From positions 554,661 to 618,660 of the forward strand of contig JAQGDQ010000106.1 in assembly GCA_030141605.1 (NCBI GenBank): a stretch of 64,000 bases of DNA, in the 5' to 3' direction. The notes below the pieces were generated by a model, which had not been told where the DNA came from, ran no database searches, and worked only from the letters and a program-made list of their open reading frames with translations. The DNA is from Tubiluchus corallicola. Its lineage: Eukaryota > Priapulida > Priapulimorpha > Priapulimorphida > Tubiluchidae. A program made the translations under genes and the position numbers. Positions 12,137 to 28,450 of the stretch are shown piece by piece. Position 1 is the first letter of the stretch. Each line of letters begins with the position of its first letter.

Positions 12137-14590
12137 AATTTCCCATTACCTGGCAACAGAAAATAATATAGCACAATAAGCTGGTTAATTATTCCAAATT
12201 ATCCATACACACACCAACCACGCAAGATCTGCTCAAATTAGGACAACACAAAGCACGAAAAGTGAAATGAATATGGGAGTCTAAGATTCGGAGGCTGGGA
12301 CAATTAATTAACGTGGTTGAGTGCCAAGACATAGCGTGAACTGCGTAGTGAAACAGATCAATGCAAAGGAAGTAATGTAATACATGGAATTCGATGCTGT
12401 CATAAATAGGTTATAGATAATCAATAGGTATATGTGTTAGACAAACACACGTGATCTAACCCTAACACACAAACTCAAAAGAATATAGCGTTCAGAAAGA
12501 TCAATTCTTGAAAATAAAAATAATCAACTTAAATTCCTTGTCAAAAACTCCTTAACTACTCAAAACTAACCTGACATACTTTGTCGATCTTTCTTACAAT
12601 TCATCATAAAAATTCCTCTCAATTCTTGTTGTTGCGAGCAGCCAAAAATGAACCATTAGCTTCTGCAATGTTGATTTAACTCAATGAAGCGCCAACTTCT
12701 GACCATAAGTGGCTCAGAGTCATCCAAACAAAAATGCACTAACTCAGCTCTTGCGCTATATATTACAACCAAATTAAATGCCAGAAAATGCGACAGCGTG
12801 AACACCGAATCAAAAGAAATAGAGGTCAAAGGTCATTACCAAAATATTAATCATTAAGCAAATTTTTAAAAGGCACATGGTAGCACTGAATCAGAACTCT
12901 TGACCAATTGATGATTTCAGATGAAAGACAGTACTATAAAAGATCACAGATTGATGAGACTGCGTGAGATGAAGGTAACCGACTTTAACATACCATCTCT
13001 GCACTTGTGACATTTATCGTTGTGATGCACGAAATATGGCAAATAAAGACCTGAAAATCAGCATATCCGAAGCACGATCAATCTTAAAGGTTACCTAAGG
13101 GTCATTATTCATAATGCAGGGAAAACTGCGACACCAGTGAGAACAACTTGCTGCTAGATGTCAAGAAACGTAAGGTATAAAGCCTCGGAAGCTTTTTTTG
13201 CTCAAAAATGAAAATCTCATACCATTAATTATTATTATTTCGTCTTTTTCTTCATGACGTATTGAAACAGATCAATCAACGCCATGCTAGTGGAAAAACC
13301 TCGTCCAGTGTCACTTGGTTAATGTAACAATAATCAAAGAAGCCAACCATATCAACATGTCACTCATCGAAGATAAGATTTAATGGTTAACCAAAGCAGC
13401 CAATATTGTATAAGAAACAAGCTTTTTCAAGTAGTTAGTCTTTTGAATGTTGGTACTCCGAAAAAAACCCACAAAACTCTGTTAAACTCTGCGCAGATGC
13501 TTTTAGCTATTACCTCGTAACACATAAAACAACTATGCAATCAACTGGTATGACATTAAGTCCGACAATCGCGTTACAGTGAGCTAAGACACGATTTTCA
13601 TGTAATTTAGTAGAACGATAAAAACCATTGCGGCAAAGTTAATATGACCTATAAACACCAGTGCTGCAGCATAAGATCAGCAGCAGAAACTAACCCACGT
13701 TTCGTGTTTCCAACCACGCTGCTGTTTGAGCTTGCGACCGGTTCGCAGACTCCCAAGCACTCAAAGACGCTGCGCTATGTATATTTCCAGTGCAAGAGTG
13801 CTTAGTCGTCATAGCAACCGCCAATCCAAATACTTCGCCAATGTGCAACATGGCTACCACGTTCCAAAAGCCTGTAAGGCAAGAAATTGGGCTACCAGCT
13901 TACCAAAGCTTGAAAGACGTATGCACGAACGTTCTCTGCCTAGACCGAAATTATGCATTGTACAATTTCAACTTTATGCATTATGCTGCACACTGGTCAA
14001 TTGCTGGCGTTGTCTAATTTCCACACTTAGAGCCTCAAAAAGCAATAGGAATTAACATGAAGCATCACCTGCTGGTGAACATTCTCTTTCATAAAATGAA
14101 AAAAACACACAGGTAAATAACATCATTTTAAACTATGAAAACTGTTATTATTAGGCTTACAGTGAAACAATTTAAACATGATCAAAGTTGAATTTTGAGC
14201 CACTACAAACTTTTTTAAGAATTCCTGCTCAAAAAGCCACGGGCCAATTCAGTGTTCCAGTGGTAAATTACAGATTTATTCCATGTGCAGCTAAACAGCA
14301 GTACAAAGAGACAAAAAAATAAAGAGAACAGTAAGAAACATCCATTTGATAAAATAATAACTAATTTTAACTCAACTAAGTTTAATGCCTCTGCTTTTAA
14401 TGACGATGTACAAGCCAAAAATTGTTCATACCATACTTCTCTCATTCCCGGGGGGCAGATGTAAAAAGGGCGTTGCTTATTGTTATGGAGATTCCTTCGC
14501 GTCGTATTAGCAAAAATTCAGCTACTATGCTTATTAACGAGACGACGGCAGCTGCAGTTGATTCGGGTCCAACCACTAGACAGCGTTGAT

Positions 14591-14604
14591 GTTACCATGG
14601 AAAC
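14591..14604. promoter_or_regulatory. RFX X-box-like site
   Basis: GTTACCATGGAAAC matches the full RFX consensus GTTNCCATGGNAAC at every defined position. It lies about 2.5 kb upstream of FoxN2/3. A weaker relative, GTCGTCATAGCAAC, is at 13805-13818. Confidence 0.6.
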
Positions 14605-15438
14605 AAAAATATTCTGACTCACTGATGTTTTATGCTTTTGGAAGTGCCAGTGAAAAATCAATTGGTGCATGGTTTCTTATACTATCAATCGACTACTATA
14701 ATTACGTCATAGTGGTATAAACTTTTTTGTAAAACCCTTCAAATATTTGTAGCTTGTCATCAAGTGGTCACTATTTGTTAATGATTTGATTAACGACAAT
14801 TAATAATTTAAAATAAGACTTTCCACTCATTCACACGCTGGCGGGCGTTCAAAGAGCATCTAAACCATTACCTAATCATTATAAATAGTTCATTCGTTGC
14901 TTGTCAAAGGACAACCTCACACATTTTATTACGTTTGCAGAACACGTTATAAGAATGTTTGTGACAATGGTGCCACCGCCTGCAGAAAAATTGCTAAACT
15001 AATTGACAACAGAGTCACTATTACTTAGTACTAGGATTGGTTAAAAATTTAGTGTGATAACACAAGCGACATATTACCGGTCCAACAGACTGCAGTCTCT
15101 ATATGGGCTTAGGCAAGTTTATTTATCCTATTTCTAGGACTTGACGCAATGCGTTTTATCTGTAGTTAAAAATCGGCCAAGCAAAGTGGCAAACACGTAC
15201 AGTTCAACAGTCCTTTCTATACTTTGAGTTCACCCACTCACTTCCTATATTTGTTGACAAATATAAGTTTATCTAACAATGGCAAAATCACAGAAAACAG
15301 TATAATTTTTTCTTACTGTTAAGGACTTCAATGCTTAGCAGTTCAACGATGATCTTCATAGATGGCGTTTGCCAACGACTGACAAGAAAAAAGGAACATT
15401 ATATTTCACTCAGCGATTTAGAGGGGGAAGTCCACGAC

Positions 15439-15520
15439 GCTCAATTTAATCGTGTTGATGCGAAAATAACTGCGCGCACTTTGCTTTAGTCACGCAAAAG
15501 TGCGTCGATAAATTGAGGCT
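15439..15520. repeat. Imperfect hairpin / short inverted repeat
   Basis: The left arm (CTCAATTTAATCG, then GCGCACTTTGC) pairs in the same order with the right arm (GCAAAAGTGCG, then CGATAAATTGAG) around a loop of about 9 bases, with one unpaired bulge region. It may be a small foldback element remnant or a structured RNA. No conserved family is recognised. Confidence 0.5.
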
Positions 15521-17211
15521 ACAGCTCTCCAGACAAATTTGACTTGAATGGAAAGGGTTACGCGAAGGTTCTTTTGAAGCGTGTTAACCGCTTGGCTGAC
15601 AGCCAATAACAAGTGTAACCGGCACCCAAGAACAAGTTTACTAACACCAGCTCAAGAAGGAGTAACAGCCTACTTTGTATGCGCAGCGACACAAATTCAC
15701 AAGCTTGGTCGTATCTGGCTACAGTGACGGGTTGCCGGCAATGTGGTTTGCCTTGTTCATTTGGTAACTTTGCTAGTTTTCCTTATGTGGCAAAAGATTG
15801 TCAGGGGGAGGGGGACAAATTAAGCCGGTAGCAATCATCCTTGTGAAAAGTACATATTACTACCGCCTAAGTCTAACTAAATGAAATGTTTTTCCACAAC
15901 TTCATATTTAGTCAGAGCAATCAGCAGAGAGAAAACATCTGAGCTGCAGTTAATTGTTTTTTTTTAAATAGCAATGCTTCTTTGTGGCGTATTTCGTTCA
16001 GGCTCACCATGTTTGCAAACCTTTACAGCTAATCTCACATCAATAATCAGAAATATGCTCTTAAACTTGTTAATTACTTCTGAGTAGCAGGTATTTAAAT
16101 TCAAGTTTAAATCTTAACCCATTTAGCACTGCGTAATAAATTAAACTCACGAGTATCAAGAACAATTTTGAAACCACACATGGCAGAAAAAAAGAAACCA
16201 GAAATTTGAATTTGAACTGTGTGCTTTGACCACGTACTCACCTAACCAGAGATATTAAAGCATTATCATTTTATTTTATTTTTCTGTCCAAAGAGCAAAT
16301 AATGACAAATGGTCAGTGTATTTTTGTTGCTACTGTTAAAAAATATTTTGTAGATTGCCACCAAACAGTACTCTGTTTTTGATGTCATACATACCAAACA
16401 TATTATAGCACTGGAATCTGAAAAATCTAATTTGTGGTAAATAGCAACATCCAGAAATTTTTATTTATGATTTATTAATTATTATCAAAATAATTACATT
16501 TTTGATTTAAGACTTCAAAAATTTCAAAAATAATCAACAAAATGCCTTTCAGGCTGAGACCCTCAGGATGGCACATCGTCGGATCTTGTAAGCCCACTCA
16601 ATAGTAATCCAGGTAAAGCAGCATTTGCGAAATCAAGCACATTTTGACATTCAGGCAGCTTGCTTTTTCGTTTAATTGTGACAATTAACATCTAAACTCT
16701 AAAGCGAGAAAGAACTTATTTTCTATATTGTAACACAGTCCCCAACTGGATGACGAAATTTTCTTAACGGGAGTTCTGTTGCTGCATAATACAAACTCTG
16801 ACTCCGACTGACCACTACAACAAACGATGTGCCTTGGCCCCTGAGCACACTGCCCTGTTTTCTTGCGCTACACCGCCAGATGACACTGTAAAATTAGTGC
16901 AAGTTTTACTAAAACTTATTATTAGCGCTAGCACAAAATATATTGAAAAAAAAGAGCCTTGCACTGCTTCAGCGTGATAAAATTTGCTCAACAGGCAAGA
17001 GATCGCAAGTCACAAAGAAAATTCCGTTGATTCCCACGATCTATATCTCAAGTAGTAAGAAACGAAACGTCTTGAGCTTGACATGAACTGCGCTTAAAAG
17101 CTATTCCTAACTTGTCTTTCATACGTGAACAATCAAAAGAAAGTCATTTTCACACAGTATGTCCTGTCTTGTCACACTACAGAGCTATCGCAGCTAATAT
17201 TGTTGCTACCA

Positions 17212-17225
17212 GTCACCATAGCAAC
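17212..17225. promoter_or_regulatory. RFX X-box-like site
   Basis: GTCACCATAGCAAC matches the RFX consensus with one clear mismatch. It lies in intergenic DNA about 5 kb upstream of FoxN2/3 and 5.4 kb beyond the Groucho 3' end. Confidence 0.45.
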
Positions 17226-17465
17226 GATCACTCCTAAGTCAAAGCTTCCAAGAGCTCTGAGTGCTGGCATATTATGTAACCCCAATGGTTTGCTAGGCCG
17301 ATTATCCTCTTCATGTGCTAACCAGCTCTTCTAGCTACTAACTAGTATGGCTACCAGCAGTAATTTGCTATTCGAGGGTATGAACTTCCTGTCGCAACTT
17401 TAACTGCTAATTTTTTATCTAGCTTGCCAGTCCTACTTTGTATAACGTAGAACTATACACAAACA

Positions 17466-17568
17466 GTTGCTACTGTACCCAAAACTGAATTGGTACTTGC
17501 ATAAATTTGTTGCTACTGTATGTAACTCTAGTTGTCATACCTACTGTAATTAAGCGGTGGCTACTGTA
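17466..17568 (+). repeat. Spaced repeats of GTTGCTACTGTA
   Basis: GTTGCTACTGTA occurs exactly at 17466-17477 and 17509-17520, and as GTGGCTACTGTA at about 17557-17568, roughly 45 bp apart; a CTACTGTAA lies between. An inverted relative (GTAGCTACAGTAAC) follows near 17617. Probably a decayed tandem repeat. Confidence 0.45.
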
Positions 17569-20500
17569 TATAAACGTGTTTGCCACGGGACGATTTTCTG
17601 GCATTACCGTTTAATGGTAGCTACAGTAACTATAACACAAACGGATTACCGCAAAACTTGCATACTTCGTTGATTAGGAAGGAGGGGGCAGGCGATTAAG
17701 TATGGCACAGAAAATTGACGTGCAGCATACCGCAAAATTATTAAGAACACGAATCAAAACCGATTCACTTGCCTTAAATGCACGAATATTTTCAGGCGAG
17801 TTTTTAAATCAAGATAGCCCTCCGTCCTCATGTAGAATTTGGGGAGAATTCAATTAGTAGAACGGTAACATTGAAACGAGTTCAATTAGTTTTTACCAAA
17901 AATTAATAAATTTCTAGCAATTACGGTGACACAAAATTATGTAAACCATGCTTGATTTCTTGCCATGCATGTTCAAGATGAAACATAAATGCAGTTAAAT
18001 ATAATGTCATTAAATTTGTGAACAATAAATTAATCTGTATATAATTGTACACCTGTACAGTGCACACTGTAAGTATAGCACAGCTAATTGTTTTTGTAAA
18101 GCGCAAATAAGATCTCTAATATCAGCATATTTAGACAAATACACGTTATGTACCTGTGCGGCAAATTTTCATCTATACATCCATGTCTTTTTTATTCTTA
18201 AAACTGTTTGTTTTCGGGTTTTGCATAACATACAGTAACACACTTGTCTTCATCTTAAGTTACTTAAGCTCCAAGCCGAAAAAAATCTGCGCAGAAAAGA
18301 GAATGGCATTTTCATGATTCTGCGAAGGGAAATCAAACAAGCTTAAGTTTGCACATTCTTTTCTTAACTATTTACCGCCATACAAAGGATAACTAGCCAT
18401 GTGAACCATCTAAGCAAATATGTTATCGCCAGAAGGAAGAAATCAATTGTATGAATGTTTGTTGTTATCTACTTGGCACCCGCACAATGCATGTTTTGAG
18501 TGGGTTGAGTGAAATACACTGTACTGATTATGGGATGACCAAAAATTCTCAAATTTATTTTTTATCTGGAAAATGAAAGAGTTTTGTGAACCACAAATCA
18601 GGTTAACATGGCAAGTGGTTTTTCGCAAGAATCGTGCAGGTTATTTCTTTGCTGTGAAGTCTACAAAAGTTTTAATTTTAACTATTTTTTCCACCTTTCC
18701 ATACACTGCTAAGATATAAAGCTTTACCACCCATTTTCTTGGGTTATAACCTTAGAAAATTCTAGTTCTGAAACGTTTACATCTTCTTTAGATATCTGCA
18801 CTCAACCATACTACAAAATCAGACTTTTGGCGGAGATAGCGACTATTCTATAATCCGGCATTGCTTGTCAATCAGTTTTGCGTGTCTTCTCCATTTAATT
18901 CATAAACTTTTATCACGCCTGTAAAGTAATCATCTTTGGAGCCATTTTTGTAAAAAAAAGAGCTTGCTTGCTTGACCACTGAGATTAGTGATAGACTCGT
19001 AATCAAGAGAAAATACTGAGAAGACGAAAATGTGAAAGATTTCGTTCTCACCAGTGTTCTAATAAAAATAAATGCAATAAATGTGTAATTAAAAATAAAT
19101 AAATTATGCAAGTGTGAAAAAGTGGAATGATACAAATAAATTCAATATCACCAGATTAAAAAGCCAAAATTCAACATAAACGGTCAACTAAACGTTATCC
19201 CTTTATTATACTGAATTAATGGACGGTGGACACTGAAACACAGGAAAAACCAGTGTGAGTAAGAATTTAAGAGCTTGTTGTGTATTATGCAGAACTTGAA
19301 ATAAATCTTAGAGGCACCCTACAACAAGCGAACATGAAGATCAAATACACATATAAAATGAGTTGCCAAATAAGAAAATGAATAAGAAAATTTCACGTTT
19401 TGAAATGTATTCATATTTTGTGGGTGTTTTATAGGATTAGCCTAGAATAGTTTTTCTTGTTTAAGCTGTGCATTGTCAGCTGCCGAAGCCTGTGAAAAGT
19501 TCAATGCTCCTGTCAGTGAACTGCCACTGAAACTCAGTACTGACAAAATATAGAGTACAAAATTGAGAAATACAAAAATGTAATAACAGTTAAAATTCTT
19601 TTCCAATATTCACCACTTTTCTAGGATATTTTTAGAAAATACGAAAAGTCGAGAAGAGACAGTAAGCAGTGAAGAAACTTCAAAAGGGGCACAATTAATG
19701 TAATACATTGAATGAAAATGCTATAAGACACAAGAAATGGGCGGTAAAAATATTAATGTAAAAAACATAAGAGGAAACAAGTACTGTACTTGTAATGTAT
19801 TGAATTACAGATAAAATTAAAAGTAAATTGCTTGTCGTTCTGCAAGAGGAAAAAGACTTGAAAAATCACTTGAAAAAAGCTCATAAAATGCAAGTAAAAG
19901 TGGAAAGAATGAGCAAAACCCTTCTTAAATAAACCCTGCATTATTTTCACCTGCACAGTTTTTCAAGTGTGTCATTTATTGATCAGTGCTGCAGGTTTTT
20001 CATCTTAATCATTCATTATGTTATTTTCAGTACAAGTCCTATGACTATAAGATTTAATAGCATTTAATAATATTAAAGACTTTCTAATTTGATAACAATT
20101 TCAAAAATCGCCATAAACAAATGATTTAGAGGTACTTGCTATACTGATTATATTTCCAATGATGATTCATTTACAAAAAAAATAGAAACAAAAGAACATA
20201 GGACACTAAATCAATTATTATGGTGCTGTGGAGCCTTTTCACAATTCAAACAGAAAAATGATTTGTAAATAACAATAACGTAGGCTTTTACAATTTTAGT
20301 TACTCACAACATGACAATGTACATGTCTTAGTCACAAAGTAATATTATCCCTAAACATAACAGTCGGTACTGTTTACCGATTTTGTACCCAATATGCAAG
20401 AAAAGCCCAAAAAACAGCTTCACAAGTTTGTGGTGCTTTAGTGAATTTATGTAATGACTAATGAAATGAAATAATGTTTTAGCAACATCAAAATATTTGG

Positions 20501-22598
20501 TTCTTAGGAATCACTTACACAAAAGTATTGATTTCTATAACTTTTTTCCTGCATTCACAACTGATTTTATTTAAAACTAATCTAACATAAAAGACATGCA
20601 CACATCCATTTCTTCATACCGTGTGCTCGAAACACAAAATGCAAATCGAGAAACAAGTTAAACAAGTACAAAAAAATTAAAGTAAACAAAAGAATGGAAT
20701 TTTACCGAAACACCAAAAATAACAAGTTACAGCGACATTTTAAGATCTTAAGTTTTACTACTCTGTACAGCCTGTAATGAAACTTAAAATGTGAATCCAC
20801 CAAGAAACCTTGATATCAAGTATCAAGACTCGGAATTTTTATGAAAAGTACATATATAAGCAGAACAACAGCAAGAAGTATACTTGTCTGCAAGATTAAA
20901 CAAGTTTGCAAAAGCTACAGTTTGGGAAAAATTTATTGGTGGTTAAATACAATATTCGAGAATAATGCCAGTTTAACATACAAATGATTTACTAAAAAAT
21001 AAAAACCAAAAGATGGTTTTGACATATTTCCCCTTATAATGCATATTATGCTGATTTTCAATTTAAAAATGCATGCCCAGCTTTATGAATTAAAACAACT
21101 ACATATCTAGTCTCTACACACTGACACGCCACAGACACAGATCTACAATAATATTTTTCTTATCGCCTAGGATAATGATAAATATTTCACACAATACATT
21201 GAAATTTAGTAACAATAATATTAAGCAAAAACTGGTGGTACAATAGTTAAGTACTGCTGTTTCATACAATCAACTCTCTCTGAATTAATTATTAATTCTG
21301 AATTTGTGGGTTTTCAAAAATGATCACTAAAACACAAACAAAAAAGAAAATATTTAAAGCAATGCCAATAATTTATATTCCTGAACTAATCGAAAATTTC
21401 ATAGTTTTTTTGCAAATTAAAAGGTGTTTAGTATTAATTTTGTATGCCTCTATTGTATTCCATACAATACATGTGCACTACAACTTGTTAACAGCCTATT
21501 AATACAGTGTGCTCATGTTCTACAATAAAGTTTTTGTGATTACTGTTAATATTTTGAATTAACTGCACCACACGACAATATACTGATTTACAGAGAGATC
21601 TGTGTAACAGTGTTCATAGCAAGTACTGGAACATTTGTTCGAAAATGAAATAATTAATGTTGATAACACGACCAATAATGTTTACTTTTGAAGTTCGACT
21701 TTCCCTGCTTATTGCCCAATCTTGTATCATCATTACAGCAAAATATTAGCCAGCTAGGATAACAGTGAAATTTCAATTTAGTTTTTACAAGTTTATAATC
21801 ACATTTAAAAAAAAGTAAGAATCAATTTGAAATACACAAACGTTACCGTACAAAGTAATATATACTAGAGAGCATCAATCCATTCAGTGTTACTTCCAAT
21901 CTAGCATTATTAATGCCACAACTGGGATCTTTTTAGAATGTGTTTTGAGGACTGTAAATTTCAATAAACTCAAGCATGTTTCCTGTTAAATGGTAATGAC
22001 AGTTACTATTTCTTGATGTTACACACCCATACTTAATTGAATTTTAATACCGAACCCGAGCAACAAGAAATGTGAAAATGTTAGGATGAATTCCAGACTG
22101 AATCACAACTTTTTCACATGTCTTGTCTTTCAAGTTTGGCATAACAATTTAACTAATTGTGGGATTGCTAACATTGTTAATAATAATAGATCTTGATTAC
22201 AAAATCAGTTACCATGTAATTTAAGTCTTATATTTATTTTAGCTAGTTTATAACTGCTCTGCTCTAAAGATGCAAGACTGAAACATAAGCAAATAAACAT
22301 CATGTTGTTAAAACAACAGTAACTTAACTAGCTTTTCACACTCTTATCCCAAGATTCCACAGAAACAAATGAATTTAATTATGATTTGCTTCTCGACATA
22401 TTTACACCAATTCATATTGTAAACACAAACATGTTTGGGAAGTTCAATCTCTTGCGACTTATTAGTTTAATAATTCACTTCATGTAAATGCTTCAGTGTC
22501 GTTATTTCAAATTACACGGAGAGGCTGTCAATAAATGAATAATAATCTCTTTGGTCAATGTGAGGACACATCGCTGAGCACTGCAATTCGTCAACTGC

Positions 22599-25134
<2,536 letters not shown>

Positions 25135-25188
25135 TGACGTCACGACGTCGTTTCGCCTGAACACGCGTCACGTGACCGCTCTGAGTCA
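25135..25188. promoter_or_regulatory. CRE, E-box and AP-1 site cluster upstream of Groucho
   Basis: Within 54 bp are a perfect CRE palindrome TGACGTCA (25135-25142) followed by a second ACGTCG half site, a perfect GTCACGTGAC E-box palindrome (25167-25176) and an AP-1 site TGAGTCA (25182-25188). The stretch is GC-rich against an AT-rich background and sits about 370-420 bp upstream of the Groucho ATG, so it is a strong candidate for its core promoter. CREB/ATF, USF/Myc/TFE-type and AP-1 factors are the known binders of such sites; use here is inferred. Confidence 0.65.
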
Positions 25189-25615
25189 GATACACTGGAC
25201 AGCCGACAGCAGATTACATAGTACATACTGTTTGCTGTTTGTAAAGGCGTCGCGATCAATGGTGTATTAATAGAAAAGATGCGGCCCCACAATTACATCA
25301 ACATAGCCGATTCACTCATACGTCTACTAATAGTCTAGCACATACAAGCTACAGTTCTATATATCCTCAAACAAATACCACACACACCCATGTCATACTA
25401 ACGAATAACACATATGGAGTATAACTAATCGTCTGCACTTGTAACCGAAGACTGTTTCTGCGTAAAACAAACAGTCAGCTACACGGATCAGCGCACATTG
25501 CAGTACAAGCTGAGATAGCAACGCGGGAAAGACATACATAACGTTGGGGCGCCGAACCGTATAGCTGCTGCTACCGGTCTTTGCAGTTTATTTGCACAAA
25601 ATGTGCTGCTCGACC

Positions 25616-25629
25616 GTTGGCATAGCAAC
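25616..25629. promoter_or_regulatory. RFX X-box-like site upstream of Groucho
   Basis: GTTGGCATAGCAAC has one mismatch to the RFX consensus. It is about 850 bp upstream of the Groucho start codon, within a locally GC-richer 300-bp stretch that also has overlapping short minus-strand open frames of no known family. Confidence 0.4.
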
Positions 25630-28410
25630 AAGAACAAGCCCAGAGTGCGTCAGTATAAACTTGTTTGCAACTTCTTTGTAAATATGAAAGTGGCGTTGTA
25701 AGCCAAGACAGCAAGTCGGATGATAGGTTAGCGGAATTATAAATAACAAAACATGTCTTCCCAGAAAATTGCGACCACACTGTACCATGATGGCGAGGAT
25801 AAAATTTAACTATAAAACTTATCTGTAGTACACATTCTTTTACAGTTACAGCGGGTCCATGAGACAAACAGTGTTACTGTACATAAATAATACATATGAT
25901 AGATAATGAAAGTAGTTAGCAACTACTGTACATAGACTGTGACGGGACAGATTGAGTAAATAAGTTTCATAAATCGACAACTTTCACAAACTGGTTGAAT
26001 TAAGAATTTGAAATACATGCAAATAGTTCGTAAGTAACAAAATGACTTAGGTTGTTACTAAAAGGCAATGAAAAATTCTAATCATCAATATCATCGAGGT
26101 TAAGACAGTTTACTGAATACACAAATTTACCATTAAAACATAGCCAGAATATTAACAAAATTCAAAGAAACGACAAAAAATAAAACAAAACTAATTGTTA
26201 TAAATTTAACAAACACAGAATTTACAGAATACTTTATAACTAATAAATTTCCCGTATCTGTTCTGATACGTAAAAATATATGACCCAGAGTTTTAAAGGA
26301 CAAAAATACAATTTGCACCCTAAGCTTGGAGAGCACGCAAGTATCGGAAAGGTAAGCAGAAAGATGAGCTATGTGTATATATTAAACTGATGTGTGCAAT
26401 AAAACCAAAAAACAAAACTAAACAAGTTGGCTGTATCTTGGTTAAACCAATGGGCAGGCCTCTTTCAAACTATTTCAATAATTGTTTCTTCAACCACCTA
26501 ACAGTTTCATTATAGTCCACTACTTGGCAAGTCAGCTATAAGTTTTTTTTATCATATTTCAAACAATTTTATACATTTTCATCACTGACCAGTTTTTACC
26601 TTAATTATGAACTGTAGATTCTAAGCACCTAGCAGTTAAACAGAAAGGACGGTAAAGGGAATGCTTAAGTGTGTAATACATGTAACATTTATCTAGAGAC
26701 ATTCGTGATTTGTAACAGACACAAAATGAAAACATAATGCTGCAAATACTCAAATGAATCATTAAATGTCTCATAGATCTGGATCTAGATTCACGATCAT
26801 AAAGTACCATATCCCGCTATGAGTACTGATGCAAACCAGTTACTTATTACACCTGATATAAATTATGCACCTTAAATCATCATTGGAGGAGATCACATTA
26901 CAAATGAAAATTAACAATTTATTTCAAAAGAGAATAGGAAACTTTGGAAAATTTTTCTAATAGAATGAAACATGCAGAAGCTTTTCACTCACACTAACAA
27001 TACTACAGTAGCTGCAAAAAAACAACAATTGATACAATAATTCATTTAACATTTGAACACACGTGATGACAAAGAGATGGTGGACTGCAGTGTACTTTCC
27101 GTATGATCACATTGAAAACAACTCGCATTGATGTGTGTGCCCATTATCCTGCTCAGTTTAGTAGCACATATGTACATTGCCATGATAGTAGTTTCCGTCA
27201 TGAAGTAGCAACACCTCTAACACAGTTTAGTTTTTGTGTATAACCAAAACGTCACCAGTCATTGTCAGCTAGTGAACTATTCTTTGCTTCAAATCTTAAA
27301 ATTCTTTTTATTAAGCTTATATAAAATGCAGGAAAAATCATACATAATTTTCATTTATAATAATTACTTTGGAAAAAACATAAACTATCATAGTTTTTAT
27401 TAATATATTGTAATTTATTATTATCTATTATTAATGGGATAAAATTTCCATCTACATATACATGTGGTGTTCACTATTCCTATTGTGCACCCATCAATTA
27501 TAGTAATCAAACAAACAATTTTTAAAACAATGCGAAAGTTCATGTAAGAAGGCCAAACGGATAGGGTCAGATGCTTTTTTCACTTTAGATATCTTTAATC
27601 ATTCAATTATCTGTTATTAGAACTTTTGATTAGTAAACAAAGCATTATATTAAACAATATAATCAATATTTTTGATTGATCAGCGTTTCCGGTATACTTT
27701 CCACACGTTCCACTAGTAAAGCATAGCACTCACTCCTAATGTGGAGCATGTAATGGGTCCTCATATCCTTGAAATCCACCTATTTTTGCAGACTCAGTCA
27801 TTACGCAAAACAACTGGGCTGTGGCTCAACTTAATTGTTGTGACTCAGTTACTTGAAGAGCAAGTTTAGACAGCTAAAGTTTAATTACAAGCAATTTACG
27901 TTCATCACTACTACCAGACTCCTGTAACCAATAGCTTCAAATGAGTAATGTCTCAGCAAGTTGTAATTACGTTTATCATGACCAGTACACTACCACTCGG
28001 TTAATGATTAACCTCACTGGACTGATTTTCTAGCAATAGCAGTTTACCTGCTCTCACAGTTACATTCCGGCGCAGACATTTTCACAAAATTCTTTCACAA
28101 CATTGACAGCATCGGTTATTAAAGTGAGTTACGAGTTCGCAATAATTACGTTAATTACTAAGTTCGGGAATTGTTGTTTGGTGAGACTGTCTTCTTAATT
28201 TTAACTCTTAAGTCCTACAAACGAATTAACTGCATTTGCATGATATCAATAATATAGCAGTTTTATCAAGCTTAAAAGTAGTTTTCCTTACAATGAGCTA
28301 AGTTACATACCTTGGAAGAACTAATTGCTTGAAAGTCAAAACAAGAAACAAATTGGAAACTCTCTCAAACAGCAACAATCTGCCACTCTTCCTGCGTGCT
28401 AGGCAATGCT

Positions 28411-28450
28411 CACTAGATGGCAGTCACGCTGTCGTTGGCCATCTAGCGGG
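28411..28450. promoter_or_regulatory. Paired inverted CTAGATGGC motifs (CTCF/YY1-like)
   Basis: CACTAGATGGCAG on the plus strand is followed about 15 bp later by GGCCATCTAGCGG, whose reverse complement is CCGCTAGATGGCC. Both halves resemble the core shared by CTCF (CCNNNAGRKGGC) and, more loosely, YY1 (GATGGC/GCCAT) sites. The pair faces each other and can also form a 9-bp stem. Intergenic, about 2.8 kb downstream of the kinesin 3' end. Confidence 0.4.

Larger units (their letters stand above)
12158..22598. other. Intergenic region between FoxN2/3 and Groucho
   Basis: About 10.4 kb separates the FoxN2/3 start from the Groucho stop codon. It contains X-box-like sites, a hairpin and a degenerate repeat listed separately. 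Open frames of 60-110 codons near 13.73-14.06 kb and 17.13-17.33 kb resemble no family I know, and the first overlaps another open frame on the same strand. AT-rich DNA from 18 to 22.5 kb shows nothing further apart from the presumed Groucho 3' UTR below 22.6 kb. Confidence 0.6.

Noticed and set aside
13726-14055. Overlapping frames of 109 and 75 codons in locally GC-richer DNA
   Set aside because: Neither shows a recognisable domain, clear splice context or biased composition; the region also holds an X-box-like site, so a regulatory role is at least as likely.
25571-25867. Minus-strand frames of 98 and 66 codons upstream of Groucho
   Set aside because: Two overlapping registers without family features in a GC-richer promoter-like stretch; treated as chance.
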